From Bradyrhizobium sp. AZCC 2262 (GTDB lineage Bacteria > Pseudomonadota > Alphaproteobacteria > Rhizobiales > Xanthobacteraceae), in NCBI RefSeq assembly GCF_036924535.1, contig NZ_JAZHRT010000001.1, forward strand, positions 1-64,000: 64,000 bases of DNA. Reading direction: 5' to 3'. The notes beneath the pieces are model-generated. The model had not been told where the DNA came from. It ran no database searches and saw nothing but the letters and a program-made list of their open reading frames with translations. A program made the translations under genes and the position numbers. This document shows, piece after piece, positions 16,918 to 26,235 of the stretch (its first letter is position 1; every line of letters begins with the position of its first letter).

Positions 16918-17541
16918 ATGATTACCAAATTGGTCGAGCCGGAAGACATCGAACGGGCGGTCGACCAGCAAAAGTCGCGGCTGCGTGCGGCTGGTCTGCC
17001 CGAGAGCTGGGCGACGCTCGGTGAGGTCTACGCCGATCAATACGTCAGGATCGTCCGCGATCCCGTCCGCTTTCCCTCCGGAACGTTCGGTACCTACATC
17101 ACGATCGAACGAGGGCACGCGAGCGGCGGTGGTGTGATCGCTGTGCCCAGGCTCGGGGAGACCTACGTCCTGATCCGGCACTGGCGATACGCTACGGGAA
17201 AAGTGCATCTCGAATTTCCGCGCGGCTTCATCGATCGCGGCGAGCAGCCGGAGCAGGCGATCCGGCGGGAGCTGAAAGAGGAAATCGGTGCGGGTGCGTT
17301 GTCGCTGACAAATGTCGGCGTCACCTATGCTGACACCGGTCTGATGAACATCCCCCTTCAGGTCTACGCCGTTGAGATCGACAACGCGAAACTCGTCGCC
17401 AGCGACGAGCCGATCGACGGATTGGAATTTCTGACGGCGCGAGAACTCGCTGCCGGGATTGCAAACCGTCAACTGGACGACGGCCTTACCTTGGCTGCCC
17501 TGGCGCTTGAGCAGGCCTGGCGGAGTGCGGGCGGCAACTGA
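16918..17541 (+). CDS. NUDIX hydrolase
   Basis: 207 residues from the ATG at 16918, with AGGAG about 12 bases upstream. The NUDIX box is complete: GFIDRGEQPEQAIRREL followed by KEEIGAG fits GX5EX7REUXEEXGU exactly, so Mg2+-dependent pyrophosphate cleavage is expected. The closest layout is the ADP-ribose/nucleotide-sugar pyrophosphatase group (N-terminal strands about 40-75, box about 104-126). It starts 19 bases after the unknown 519-residue gene and probably shares its transcript. Unlike that gene, a sample line at 17221 has 42 of 60 G/C. Convergent with uvrB. Confidence 0.93.
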   Translation: MITKLVEPEDIERAVDQQKSRLRAAGLPESWATLGEVYADQYVRIVRDPVRFPSGTFGTYITIERGHASGGGVIAVPRLGETYVLIRHWRYATGKVHLEFPRGFIDRGEQPEQAIRRELKEEIGAGALSLTNVGVTYADTGLMNIPLQVYAVEIDNAKLVASDEPIDGLEFLTARELAAGIANRQLDDGLTLAALALEQAWRSAGGN

Positions 17542-17551
17542 AAGAAAGGGC

Positions 17552-20464
17552 CTACCTCTTCTTCCACCCACCCCGATGCCCCGGCGCACCGCCGCTCGAT
17601 CTTGGAGCAGGGCCGAACTCGGGGCCGGATTGGCGGGAGTCGGTGGGCTGGAAGATTTTGCTGCCGCTGTCGGGCGAGGGTTTCCGAGGTGCGGCGCGGT
17701 TGGGGCGGAAGGGCAGGGACTCCGGGCCGTGCATTTCGTCGAGATGCGGCTTGTGGACCTTTGAAGGGCCGCTGCCGCTCGCCTTGACCGCGGAAGACAC
17801 GCCCTTCTTCTTCATCGCGCTTACCGGCAGGTTCGCGGCCTCGCCGTACTTCTTCGTCCCGGCATAAGCGCCGGCCTTGCCTTGCACGGCACGCTGTTTC
17901 GCGGTGGGATCGTCGACCACCGCCATCTCGGTCGCGCGCAGGCGTTTGACTTCGTCGCGGAGTCTTGCGGCTTCCTCAAAATTCAGATCGGCAGCGGCTT
18001 CGCGCATGCGGGTTTCGAGGTCGGAGAGGACAGCTTCGAAATTGTGCCCGATCGAGATGACGTCGTCGGCCATGCCGCCGTCGCCGATCTCGACCAGCAC
18101 GTGGTCGCGTTCGTAGACAGAGTTCATGATGTCGCCGATCGACTTCTTGATGCTCTCCGGCGTGATGCCGTGCGCCGTGTTGTATTCGACCTGTTTCTCG
18201 CGGCGGCGGTCGGTTTCGGCGATGGCGCGCTCCATCGAGCCGGTCATCTGGTCGGCGTAGAGGATCACCTTGCCGTCGACGTTGCGCGCGGCGCGGCCGA
18301 TGGTCTGGATCAGTGACGTTTCACTGCGCAGAAAACCTTCCTTGTCGGCATCGAGGATCGCGACCAGCGCGCATTCGGGAATGTCGAGGCCCTCGCGCAG
18401 CAGGTTGATGCCGACCAGTGCGTCGAACGCGCCCAATCGAAGATCCCTGATGATCTCGATGCGCTCAATCGTGTCGATATCAGAGTGCATATAGCGCACG
18501 CGAATGCCCTGCTCGTGCAGGTATTCGGTGAGGTCCTCCGCCATCCGTTTTGTCAGCACCGTGATCAATGAGCGGTAGCCGGCCTGCGCGGTGGCGCGGA
18601 CTTCGCCGACGAGATCGTCGACCTGCGTACGCGCGGGGCGAATGTTGACGGGAGGATCGATCAGTCCGGTCGGGCGGATCACCTGCTCGACGAACACACC
18701 GCCGCTCTCGTTCAACTCCCAGCCGCTCGGCGTCGCCGACACCGCGACACTCTGCGGGCGCATCATGTCCCATTCCTCGAACCGCAGCGGACGGTTGTCC
18801 ATGCAGGAGGGTAGACGAAAGCCGTATTCGGCGAGCGTCGCCTTGCGGCGGAAGTCGCCGCGGAACATGCCGCCGATCTGCGGTACTGTGACGTGGCTTT
18901 CGTCGGCGAAGACCAGCGCATTATCAGGCACGTATTCGAACAACGTTGGCGGCGGTTCGCCGGGTCGGCGTCCCGTCAGATAGCGCGAATAGTTTTCGAT
19001 GCCGGCGCAACTTCCCGTCGCTTCCATCATTTCGAGATCGAAGGTGGTGCGCTGCTCCAGCCGCTGCGCTTCCAAAAGGCGGCCCTGGTTGTTGAGCTCG
19101 TCGAGCCGCAGCTTCAATTCGCTCTTGATCGACTTGACCGCCTGCACCAGCGTCGGGCGCGGCGTCACATAGTGCGAGTTGGCGTAGATCTTGATGAACT
19201 CGAGCTCGTCCTGCTTGTGGCCGGTGAGCGGATCGAATTCTTCGATATTCTCCACGGTGTCGCCGAACAGGTTCACCCGCCAGGCGCGGTCTTCATAGTG
19301 CGCCGGGAAGATGTCGATGACGTCGCCGCGGACGCGAAACGTGCCGCGGGTGAAATCGGCCTGGGTGCGCTTGTACTGCAGCGCCACGAGGTCGGCGATC
19401 AACTGCCGCTGGTCGATGCGCTCGCCCTTTTTCAGCGCAAACGTCATCGCAGTGTAGGTCTCGACCGAGCCGATACCGTAGATGCACGACACGGACGCCA
19501 CGATGATGACGTCGTCGCGTTCCAGCAGCGCGCGCGTCGCCGAATGGCGCATGCGGTCGATCTGCTCGTTGATGGAAGAGTCCTTCTCGATATAGGTGTC
19601 GGTGCGCGGGACGTAGGCCTCGGGCTGATAGTAATCGTAGTACGAGACGAAATATTCCACCGCGTTGTCGGGGAAGAAGCTCTTGAACTCGCCATAGAGC
19701 TGCGCGGCCAGCGTCTTGTTCGGCGCCAGGATGATGGCGGGGCGCTGCGTCGCCTCGATCACCTTGGCCATGGTGTAGGTCTTGCCCGAGCCGGTGACGC
19801 CGAGCAGCACCTGGGTGCGGTCATTGCGGTTGATGCCTTCGACCAGTTCGGCGATCGCGGTCGGCTGGTCGCCCTTCGGCTCGTATTCGGATTTGATCTC
19901 GAAGCGCACGCCGCCTTCGGATTTCTCCGGGCGCGGCGGCCGGTGCGGCGTCCAGACTTTTATCTGGCCATCGTTGCCCTTGAATTCCGGGCGGCCGTCG
20001 CGGATCAGATTCTCCAGCGCGTCGGCGGTGGCCTTGACGCCGAGCGCCTCCATCTTGTTGCGCGGCGGCCGGGCCAGCGCCTCGTCGTCGTCCTCCGCCG
20101 TCGGCAGCCCGAGTTGCCGCGCGAGTTCGGGGTCGAGCGTGGGGATGGTGGCCGAGGTGCCGTAATTGGCTTGCGGAGCTTCTTCGAGGCCTTGGCTCGA
20201 TGCATCGCGTTTGGCGACGTCATCGCTGGTTCCCTTGGTCGAAGCGCGCGCGCGATGCGCCGCGGCCTCGCCGCCGGCGCGGCGGTCCCACGAATTGTCC
20301 GGCGGCGGCTGCAGGCCGGTGCCCGAACCCATGCCGGCATCGCCGCGGTTGATCGCGGGATTGAGCAGTTCGGCGAGCGCCGGCCCGATCGGTTGCACTT
20401 CGGGCCGGTGGGCTTTGGATTTCGGGGTTTTCGATTTCTTGGGAACTTCGGGAGTCTTCGCCAT
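17552..20464 (-). CDS. uvrB: Excinuclease ABC subunit UvrB, extended form
   Basis: UvrB takes damaged DNA from UvrA and positions UvrC for incision in nucleotide excision repair. From the ATG at 20464 the product is 970 residues, against about 670 in E. coli. The first 186 residues are a low-complexity, Lys/Pro/Ala-rich extension. The helicase core then shows [14 protein letters not shown], Walker A GVTGSGKT, the hairpin region [25 protein letters not shown], and QTIGRAARN in motif VI. The UVR domain ([17 protein letters not shown]) is followed by a basic tail of about 120 residues. A longer frame to 20776 would overlap the divergent gene at 20694. Confidence 0.96.
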   Translation of the reverse strand: MAKTPEVPKKSKTPKSKAHRPEVQPIGPALAELLNPAINRGDAGMGSGTGLQPPPDNSWDRRAGGEAAAHRARASTKGTSDDVAKRDASSQGLEEAPQANYGTSATIPTLDPELARQLGLPTAEDDDEALARPPRNKMEALGVKATADALENLIRDGRPEFKGNDGQIKVWTPHRPPRPEKSEGGVRFEIKSEYEPKGDQPTAIAELVEGINRNDRTQVLLGVTGSGKTYTMAKVIEATQRPAIILAPNKTLAAQLYGEFKSFFPDNAVEYFVSYYDYYQPEAYVPRTDTYIEKDSSINEQIDRMRHSATRALLERDDVIIVASVSCIYGIGSVETYTAMTFALKKGERIDQRQLIADLVALQYKRTQADFTRGTFRVRGDVIDIFPAHYEDRAWRVNLFGDTVENIEEFDPLTGHKQDELEFIKIYANSHYVTPRPTLVQAVKSIKSELKLRLDELNNQGRLLEAQRLEQRTTFDLEMMEATGSCAGIENYSRYLTGRRPGEPPPTLFEYVPDNALVFADESHVTVPQIGGMFRGDFRRKATLAEYGFRLPSCMDNRPLRFEEWDMMRPQSVAVSATPSGWELNESGGVFVEQVIRPTGLIDPPVNIRPARTQVDDLVGEVRATAQAGYRSLITVLTKRMAEDLTEYLHEQGIRVRYMHSDIDTIERIEIIRDLRLGAFDALVGINLLREGLDIPECALVAILDADKEGFLRSETSLIQTIGRAARNVDGKVILYADQMTGSMERAIAETDRRREKQVEYNTAHGITPESIKKSIGDIMNSVYERDHVLVEIGDGGMADDVISIGHNFEAVLSDLETRMREAAADLNFEEAARLRDEVKRLRATEMAVVDDPTAKQRAVQGKAGAYAGTKKYGEAANLPVSAMKKKGVSSAVKASGSGPSKVHKPHLDEMHGPESLPFRPNRAAPRKPSPDSGSKIFQPTDSRQSGPEFGPAPRSSGGAPGHRGGWKKR

Positions 20465-20693
20465 GACGGCAATATGGGACTGCGGCAGGCCGCTGAAAAG
20501 GCCGAAATCGGCAACTCGTTTTGCAGTCCCGCGGCAAATCCGCTGGCTTCCGCGCTGCTGCCAGCCACTGACAATCGCAGCCGTCATGTCACCCGACCGG
20601 GGGATGGCAAAACGTCTGGAATCGCCGCGCGGAGTCTTGTCGGTAAAAACAGCCCGTGATTGTATCGGTGCGGCGTAAGCTTCGGGGGAAGTC

Positions 20694-21986
20694 ATGCAGC
20701 TGATTGAAGCCGCGCTGGCCTTCGCGATCACGATGCTCGCGCTGTCGCTGGTGGTCTCGTCATTCGTCGAAATCATTCACCGCATTTTCTCGATGCGCGA
20801 AGAAGGGCTGAAGCACGTACTCAGGCAGATGTTCGATCAGGTGCTCGCGAAATACGTTATCCCGGCGATCACGCGCGCCGTGGAGGCGGATGCGACGATC
20901 GCGGCCGCCGCCAGGAACGATCGGATCAGGGAGCTGGTGGCGGACACGCGCACGGCGTTCGTCGAACGCATGAGCGCCAACCGCGCGCCGATGGGGGTGA
21001 CGCCCAAGGCGACGCCGACCGATCCGGCCGCGCAGGTCGCCGCCAATCCGAAGCGGGTATTCGGCCTGTGGAGCGGCCGCGATCTGGCCGCGATGACGCC
21101 GGCCGAGTTCATGGAGCGGCTCGGCAGCATCGATGTCGGGCAGGCGATTGCCGACGCGGATAGGGCGGCCACCAATGCCGCCCAGCAGGCCGGCACCACG
21201 GCGGCGGACGCGGTTAATGTCGTGCTCAAGGATGTCACGCAAAAGTTCGAGGCGTTCGGCAAGGAAGCCAGCGTCTATTTCGAGGGCCGGGCCCGGTTGC
21301 TTTCCGTTGTCGTGGCGATGGCGCTGGCTTTCCTCGCCCATGTCGATGCGGTCGATCTGTTTCGAACCTATCTGCGCGATCCGAACGCACGCGCCAAGGT
21401 GATCGAGCAATCCGAGGCGGTGACGGCGCAGCACAGGGCCGCCGCGGAAGCGGCGAAAGTGCTGAAGGCGATAGATCCGGACGCGACATTGACCTCGGAC
21501 GAAGTCAAGAAGCAGATCGAGGGGTTGAAGAGCGACTGGAAGGAAGCGATCGCCAAGGCGAACTTAACGGTCAAACAATATGCCGATCTTGGCGTGCCCA
21601 TCGGCTGGAACGACGAACGCATCGAGCGGGCGAAGATGTACGAGCTGGTCTGGACGTGCAAAGACCCGAACAAGAAAGAGGGGGAAGGCTTCGCGTCGAT
21701 TTGGAAGGACTGCGGCAAGAACCAATGGCGAAGAGAGATATGGGGTCAGGTGCCGACCTCGCCCGGCGTCTGGTTCTACCTCTTCCTGGGCGGCTTGCTG
21801 GTCGGGCTCGGCGCGCCGTTCTGGTACAACGCCGTGACCGGCCTGACCAATATTCGCAACACGGCGCGTGGGACGACGTCCGCCGATGCGCAGACGCGTG
21901 CTGCGGTCGCCGCCGCGGGAGCCGGCACGACGCAGCCGGTGACGCCGGTCGATGCCTTCAGGGTGTCGAGCGCGGCGCAACGGTAA
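20694..21986 (+). CDS. Three-TM membrane protein with long cytosolic/periplasmic loops, unknown function
   Basis: 430 residues, ribosome site GGGGGAAG 4 bases before the ATG. There are hydrophobic segments at about residues 5-28, 203-225 and 360-385. The long loop between the first two is Ala-rich and helical; the loop before the third contains [20 protein letters not shown] and two cysteines (WTCKDP, WKDCGK). The tail is Ala/Thr-rich and disordered. No family recognised. Divergent from uvrB with 229 bases between starts. Confidence 0.8.
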   Translation: MQLIEAALAFAITMLALSLVVSSFVEIIHRIFSMREEGLKHVLRQMFDQVLAKYVIPAITRAVEADATIAAAARNDRIRELVADTRTAFVERMSANRAPMGVTPKATPTDPAAQVAANPKRVFGLWSGRDLAAMTPAEFMERLGSIDVGQAIADADRAATNAAQQAGTTAADAVNVVLKDVTQKFEAFGKEASVYFEGRARLLSVVVAMALAFLAHVDAVDLFRTYLRDPNARAKVIEQSEAVTAQHRAAAEAAKVLKAIDPDATLTSDEVKKQIEGLKSDWKEAIAKANLTVKQYADLGVPIGWNDERIERAKMYELVWTCKDPNKKEGEGFASIWKDCGKNQWRREIWGQVPTSPGVWFYLFLGGLLVGLGAPFWYNAVTGLTNIRNTARGTTSADAQTRAAVAAAGAGTTQPVTPVDAFRVSSAAQR

Positions 21987-22046
21987 AAGGCCGATGGGCT
22001 GGATGGAATGCGCTCGCCGTCATGGCGGCGGGCCTGCCTTACGCCG

Positions 22047-22223
22047 TCAGCGGGGCGGTCGGGGGTTGACGATATCCAGATGGATCCCGCCGCAACGGGT
22101 GCATCGCATGGTCCAGTACTCGGCGCCGGCGCGGCCGGGGATGATGCGCAGCACTGCGAGCGAGGCGCTGCAATCCGGGCAGGACGAGAGCACCGGCGTC
22201 GCCTGCAGGGTCTGTTCGGGCAA
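22047..22223 (-). CDS. Small zinc-ribbon-like protein, unknown function
   Basis: 58 residues if started at the TTG at 22223 (LPEQTLQATPVLSSCPDCSA). Two CxxC knuckles, CPDC and CTRC, lie 24 residues apart, with the family-like ending GGIHLDIV, suggesting a one-zinc ribbon. The reading frame is open further upstream, but no ATG occurs before 22439, inside the neighbouring gene. There is no clear ribosome site, so the start is uncertain. Confidence 0.45.
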   Translation of the reverse strand: MPEQTLQATPVLSSCPDCSASLAVLRIIPGRAGAEYWTMRCTRCGGIHLDIVNPRPPR

Positions 22224-22276
22224 AGCTAGCGAGATTCGGCCGGCCAGCGGGCGGCCGGCAGTCCCGCCGGTAGCGC

Positions 22277-22489
22277 TTACGGATTCGCAAACCGCGGCTT
22301 GAAACGGTCGATATGGGCTTTCGCGTCCGCAATCGCCGCTTCTGGATTCGACCACGCGAAACCGACTTCGAGCGTCGGAAACGCCATCCCATCGATTACC
22401 ACCGGCTCCTGGTCGGCCCGTTGAATCCTGGCGTGCCATAGCCCTCTCCCTGCTTCGAACGACTGAATTTCAAAGCCGCCATAGATCAT
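22277..22489 (-). CDS. Conserved small protein, unknown function
   Basis: 70 residues starting MIYGGFEIQSFEAGRGLWHA. The pattern is strand-rich at first (FEAGRGLWHARI, PVVIDGMAFPTLEVGFAW) followed by a helix (AAIADAKAHIDRF). It looks like a small single-domain soluble protein, similar to short conserved proteins of Bradyrhizobium and Burkholderia; I assign no function. The zinc-ribbon-like frame follows 53 bases downstream on the same strand. Confidence 0.65.
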   Translation of the reverse strand: MIYGGFEIQSFEAGRGLWHARIQRADQEPVVIDGMAFPTLEVGFAWSNPEAAIADAKAHIDRFKPRFANP

Positions 22490-22593
22490 GGCGTGTCCCC
22501 CGGGTTGCCTCATGGCACGACAGAAGCACGGCTGGGGCAGGGACTTTGTGAACGGGTTCACACGTCGGAGAGTTTTTCGATGGCGTTCCGCGC

Positions 22594-22629
22594 TCTCTCC
22601 ACTCCCTCTCCCCGCAGGCGGGGCGAGGT
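22594..22629. repeat. Fragment of the CTCCCTCTCCCC palindromic repeat
   Basis: CCCTCTCCCCGCAGGCGGGG followed by CGAGG, with CCCCGC pairing to GCGGGG. It resembles one arm of the repeat at 24861-25020 and the hairpin at 61611-61642. It lies at the 3' end of the monooxygenase gene. Confidence 0.5.
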
Positions 22630-23852
22630 TAGAGGCGCCGCGCCAAAATATGATCGGCGAGCACCTCGGCGTCGTCGCCGACGCCTGACAGGAACGAGGA
22701 GTTCATTTTCGAGAGCCATTGCAGGCCGAGGAAATACAGGCCCGGCACGGCGGATATGCCGTTGTGGTGGACGGCCTCACCTTTGGCGTCGGTGACCGGG
22801 AGGTCGATCCAGTCGAAATCGACGCCGTAGCCGGTGGCCCAGATCACCGCGGAGATGCCTTCCGCCGCGAGGTCGAGACGCCGCAGGGGCTCGGTGACGC
22901 AAGGCGGGTTTGGAAGCGTCGTTCGGGCGTCCGGATCTTCCGGGAGGTCCAACTTGCGCCGCCTCACATACTCGTCCACGGCGCCGAGAAACGTGGCGTA
23001 GACCAGATCGCCATCGGCCATGCTTTCAGCAAGGCCGGACGCAATGTCGAGCACGCCGTCATGCGCGGCCTCGATACGCCCCAACAGGATCATGCCGTCG
23101 GCGGCGAAGCTGCGGAAATCGATGGTGCGGCCACCATAGGCGCCCGAAATGACCGGGCCCAGCCGCGCGGGTCCACGCTCCTCCGGCGTGACCTGATCGA
23201 GGCGCATCTCGGCGAGCCACCAGATCAAATCGCGGCCGCGGTAGCGGCGGGGCAGGCGGCGGTGCCGTCCAACCGAGAGATAGACGCGGCGGCCGGCCTG
23301 CAGCAATTCCTCGGCGATCTGCGCGCCCGACGCGCCGGCGCCGGCCACCAGCACCGCGCCCGGCGGAAGCTGTCCGGGATTTTTGTAGTCAGCGGCATGG
23401 ACCTGAAACACGGGATGATCGCCCAGCAGATCCGGGACGAGGTTGCGCTGATAGGGACCGGTGGCGACGACGACATTATCAGCTGCGATCGTGCCATCGG
23501 TGGTCTCGGCGATGAAACCGCCGCCGCCGCACTGCGACAGCCGCGTTACCGCGACGCCGCACCGGATCGGTGGCGCGACAAAGGCGGCATAGTCGTCGAT
23601 GAATTTGACGATGTCGTCGGTGTTTGCATAGCCATCCGGATCGCTGTGCGGAAACGGAAAGTCCGGCAAGCGCACCGACCAGTTGGGAAACTGGAATTTC
23701 AGCCCGTCCCAGCGTTCGCTGCGCCAGCGCTCGGCGATCCGATGGCGCTCGAGCACGAGGTGCGAAAGCCCGCGCTGCTTCAGCCGGTGGCTCATGACGA
23801 GCCCCGCCTGGCCGCCGCCGACCACGAGCGTCTCGATTTTTTCATCCGGCAT
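22629..23852 (-). CDS. FAD/NAD(P)-binding oxidoreductase, flavin monooxygenase-like
   Basis: 407 residues from the ATG at 23852 (MPDEKIETLVVGGGQAGL). The FAD motif VVGGGQAGLVMSHRLKQRG is at the N-terminus, the second dinucleotide fold LVAGAGASGAQIAEEL is near residue 170, and VVVATGPYQ and VIWATGYGVDF mark the linker strands. This is the layout of class B flavoprotein monooxygenases (YUCCA/CzcO-like). Substrates vary widely. The gene overlaps the end of the LysR gene by 11 bases, so the regulator and enzyme are probably one unit. Confidence 0.9.
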   Translation of the reverse strand: MPDEKIETLVVGGGQAGLVMSHRLKQRGLSHLVLERHRIAERWRSERWDGLKFQFPNWSVRLPDFPFPHSDPDGYANTDDIVKFIDDYAAFVAPPIRCGVAVTRLSQCGGGGFIAETTDGTIAADNVVVATGPYQRNLVPDLLGDHPVFQVHAADYKNPGQLPPGAVLVAGAGASGAQIAEELLQAGRRVYLSVGRHRRLPRRYRGRDLIWWLAEMRLDQVTPEERGPARLGPVISGAYGGRTIDFRSFAADGMILLGRIEAAHDGVLDIASGLAESMADGDLVYATFLGAVDEYVRRRKLDLPEDPDARTTLPNPPCVTEPLRRLDLAAEGISAVIWATGYGVDFDWIDLPVTDAKGEAVHHNGISAVPGLYFLGLQWLSKMNSSFLSGVGDDAEVLADHILARRL

Positions 23853-24747
23853 GTCTGTGGCCCCTGCGGCGTGTGGCGGGCTCCGCCGCGGCGCGGACAA
23901 TCCAGCGCCGGAACGCAGCGAAATCGCGCTGGGCGGTGCTGAAGCCGCGATACACCAGATACCAGCGCATGCCTTTCGGCACGCTTAACGCAAACGGCGC
24001 GACCAGCCGGCCGGCGGCGAGGTCGTCGTCGATATAGGGGCGGATGCCCATGGCGATGCCGAGGCCGTCGACGGCGGCCTGCAGCGCCTGGCCGTATTGG
24101 GCGAACTCCGGCCCGCGCGCGGTGATGCGGGGGACGCCGGCCACCTCGAGCCATGACGGCCAATCGTCGGGCGAATGCGCAACGCGGAGCAGCGTCGGTC
24201 CCTTCAGGTCGGTGGGGCGTTTGAGTGCGCCCGCCAGGCGCGGCGCGCACACCGGCAGCAGGTCGGCGGCGAATAGCGGTTCGGCGATCAGGCCGGGCCA
24301 TTCGCCATCGCCGAGCTTGATGCCGCAGCTCCAGTCCTCGCCGAACGGCACCGCGACGCCGCCGGTGGTGATGCGGACGTCGATATCGGGCTCTGATTTC
24401 CGGAAATCCGCCAGTCGCGGGATCAGCCATTTCATCGCAAAGGTGGGGCCGACCCCGATGGTCAGCACGCGCACGCTGGAGGGGACGGTGACCTGCGCGG
24501 TCAGGCTCGCCAGTGCGTCGAAGATCGGCGTCAGCCCGCTCTGGTAGGCGCGGCCCGCCGCCGTGGTGGCAAGGCGGTTGGCCTTGCGCTCGAACAGCGC
24601 CACCCCGAGCCGCTCTTCCAGCAGATGCACCATCCGGCTGACCGCGGCGGCGGATACGTTGAGCTCGGCGCCGGCAGCGGCAAAGCTGCCGGTCCTGGCC
24701 GCAGCCTCGAACGCCTTGATACCGTTGAGAAAGAGCAGTCGCCGCAC
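23842..24747 (-). CDS. LysR family transcriptional regulator (GcvA-like)
   Basis: 301 residues from the GTG at 24747, which has GAGG 5 bases upstream; a longer frame to 24804 adds 19 atypical residues. The N-terminal winged helix reads LNGIKAFEAAARTGSFAAAG, then AAVSRMVHLLEERLGVALFE. The C-terminal effector domain begins VRVLTIGVGPTFAMKWLIPR, a GcvA/AmpR-like sequence. It overlaps the start of the monooxygenase gene and is transcribed with it, so the monooxygenase is a likely target. That is inference. Confidence 0.93.
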   Translation of the reverse strand: MRRLLFLNGIKAFEAAARTGSFAAAGAELNVSAAAVSRMVHLLEERLGVALFERKANRLATTAAGRAYQSGLTPIFDALASLTAQVTVPSSVRVLTIGVGPTFAMKWLIPRLADFRKSEPDIDVRITTGGVAVPFGEDWSCGIKLGDGEWPGLIAEPLFAADLLPVCAPRLAGALKRPTDLKGPTLLRVAHSPDDWPSWLEVAGVPRITARGPEFAQYGQALQAAVDGLGIAMGIRPYIDDDLAAGRLVAPFALSVPKGMRWYLVYRGFSTAQRDFAAFRRWIVRAAAEPATRRRGHRHAG

Positions 24748-24860
24748 ATAACCCTCAGGAAAACTGATGCCAGGGCAAGATAACTCAGTTTGCGCCGGCG
24801 CCACAAGCGCGGCACAAGAACAGGCATGTTGATAGGTTGAATCAGGAGCGGTTCTTTCAA

Positions 24861-25020
24861 CCTCGCCCCGCCCTTTGCGGGGTCGAGACGAGCGAAGCTC
24901 GCTCTTAGAGGTCGGCGCGAAGCGCTGGGTGAGGGGCTCTCTCCGCTAGTCCGATTGTGAGCGAGTTTGCGAAGAGAGCCCCTCACCCCGACCCTCTCCC
25001 CGCGAAGAGCGGGGCGAGGG
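24861..25020. repeat. Large palindromic intergenic repeat
   Basis: About 160 bases with complementary halves: CCTCGCCCCGCC at the left end against GGGGCGAGG at the right, and GGGTGAGGGGCTCTCT in the middle-left against AGAGCCCCTCACCC on the right. Smaller hairpins lie within each half. It fills most of the 333-base gap between the LysR and TauE genes; the remainder holds no gene I can see. Confidence 0.75.
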
Positions 25021-25080
25021 AGCAGAAGCAGCAGCAGCCGCGCGCATCAACCCGAGCTTGGCTGACGAAGGAGATTTCCG

Positions 25081-25842
25081 GTGACGCCGTTGATGATTGC
25101 AGCCCTCGGTGCGTTGATGGTCGCGACAGCCTTTCTGTCGGGCCTGTTCGGCATGGCCGGCGGGATGATCCTGATCGGCGTGCTGTTGATGCTGATGCCG
25201 CTGCCGACCGCGATGGTGCTGCATGCGATCACGCAGATGGCCTCCAATGGCTGGCGCGCCTTCTTGTGGCGGGCGCATATCCGCTGGCGGCCGGTGTTCG
25301 TCTATCTGATCGGCTGCGGGCTCGCGCTCGGCGCCTGGTCGATCATCCGCTACGTGCCGGACAAGCCGATCGCGCTGCTGCTGCTGGGCGTGACGCCGTT
25401 CATGGCGCGGCTGATGCCGAAGAACCTCAAGCCCAACCCTGATAGTATCGCGCAGGGCTCGTTCTACGGCTTCATCTGCATGGGCCTGATGCTGATGACC
25501 GGCGTCTCCGGCCCGCTGATGGACACGTTCTTTCTCGGCGGCAATTTCGGCCGCCGCGAGGTGGTCGCGACCAAGGCCACCTGCCAGGTCGCGAGCCATC
25601 TGACAAAACTGATCTATTTCGGCGGCATCGTCGACCAGGCGGCGACGCTCGATCCGGCGCTGGCAGCGGTCGCCATCGCCGCCTCGATGCTCGGCACCAC
25701 GCTGGCGCGGCGCATTCTCGAAGCGATGAGCGATGCGCAGTTTCGCACCTGGGCGAACCGGCTGATCACGACGGTCGCGGGCTACTACATCCTCTACGGC
25801 GGCTGGCTGCTGTTCACGCGCACCAGCGCGATGGCGTTTTGA
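25081..25842 (+). CDS. Sulfite exporter TauE/SafE family (TSUP) permease
   Basis: 253 residues starting at a GTG with the strong site AAGGAG about 7 bases upstream. At least seven hydrophobic segments are visible, including LFGMAGGMILIGVLLMLMPL near the N-terminus and VSGPLMDTFFLGGNFGRREV around residue 145. TSUP proteins export small sulfur-containing or organic anions across the inner membrane. No sulfur gene lies adjacent, so the substrate is open. Confidence 0.9.
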   Translation: MTPLMIAALGALMVATAFLSGLFGMAGGMILIGVLLMLMPLPTAMVLHAITQMASNGWRAFLWRAHIRWRPVFVYLIGCGLALGAWSIIRYVPDKPIALLLLGVTPFMARLMPKNLKPNPDSIAQGSFYGFICMGLMLMTGVSGPLMDTFFLGGNFGRREVVATKATCQVASHLTKLIYFGGIVDQAATLDPALAAVAIAASMLGTTLARRILEAMSDAQFRTWANRLITTVAGYYILYGGWLLFTRTSAMAF

Positions 25843-25872
25843 GTTTCACCCGCTTCTGATGCGGAGGCGCTG

Positions 25873-26109
25873 ATGACCGAGACAACGGACGCACTGGTGC
25901 TCGACCTCGTCGAATGGATCGGCCGCGAGCCGCGGCTTTATTCCGACGTGATCGAGACGTGGCGCACCTCATGCCCGCGCCTGACCATCTGGGAAGACGC
26001 GGTCGATCGCGGCTATGTCGCGCGCCAGCCGGCGGCGGGGCAGGGCGCGCGCGTGGCGATCACCGAAAGCGGCGCCAAATTCCTGCGCGAGCACGGCCGC
26101 AGCGCGTGA
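25873..26109 (+). CDS. Small winged-helix-like protein, unknown function
   Basis: 78 residues with CGGAGGCG before the ATG. The order helix-helix-helix-wing can be read from VLDLVEWIGREPRLYSDVIE, TIWEDAVDRGYVARQ and RVAITESGAKFL; the ITESGAKFL ending resembles the wing of small MarR-like regulators. DNA binding is possible but not shown. It follows the TauE-like gene by 30 bases on the same strand and may be co-transcribed. Confidence 0.7.
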   Translation: MTETTDALVLDLVEWIGREPRLYSDVIETWRTSCPRLTIWEDAVDRGYVARQPAAGQGARVAITESGAKFLREHGRSA

Positions 26110-26235
26110 GAAGCGCCCATCACATTCGCGCGCGCGGGGCCGACGCCGATTGACTTGCGGCGGCGATCCGCTCAAATTCATGCAGCCGCATCTTTCTTGC
26201 GAAAACAACAATCTAGTGCATAGCAGGATCGCCCC

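Noticed and set aside
18893..20659. 588-residue open frame on the plus strand opposite uvrB
   Set aside because: It mirrors the coding frame of uvrB, is rich in Arg/His/Asp as such shadows are in high-GC DNA, and shows no domain.
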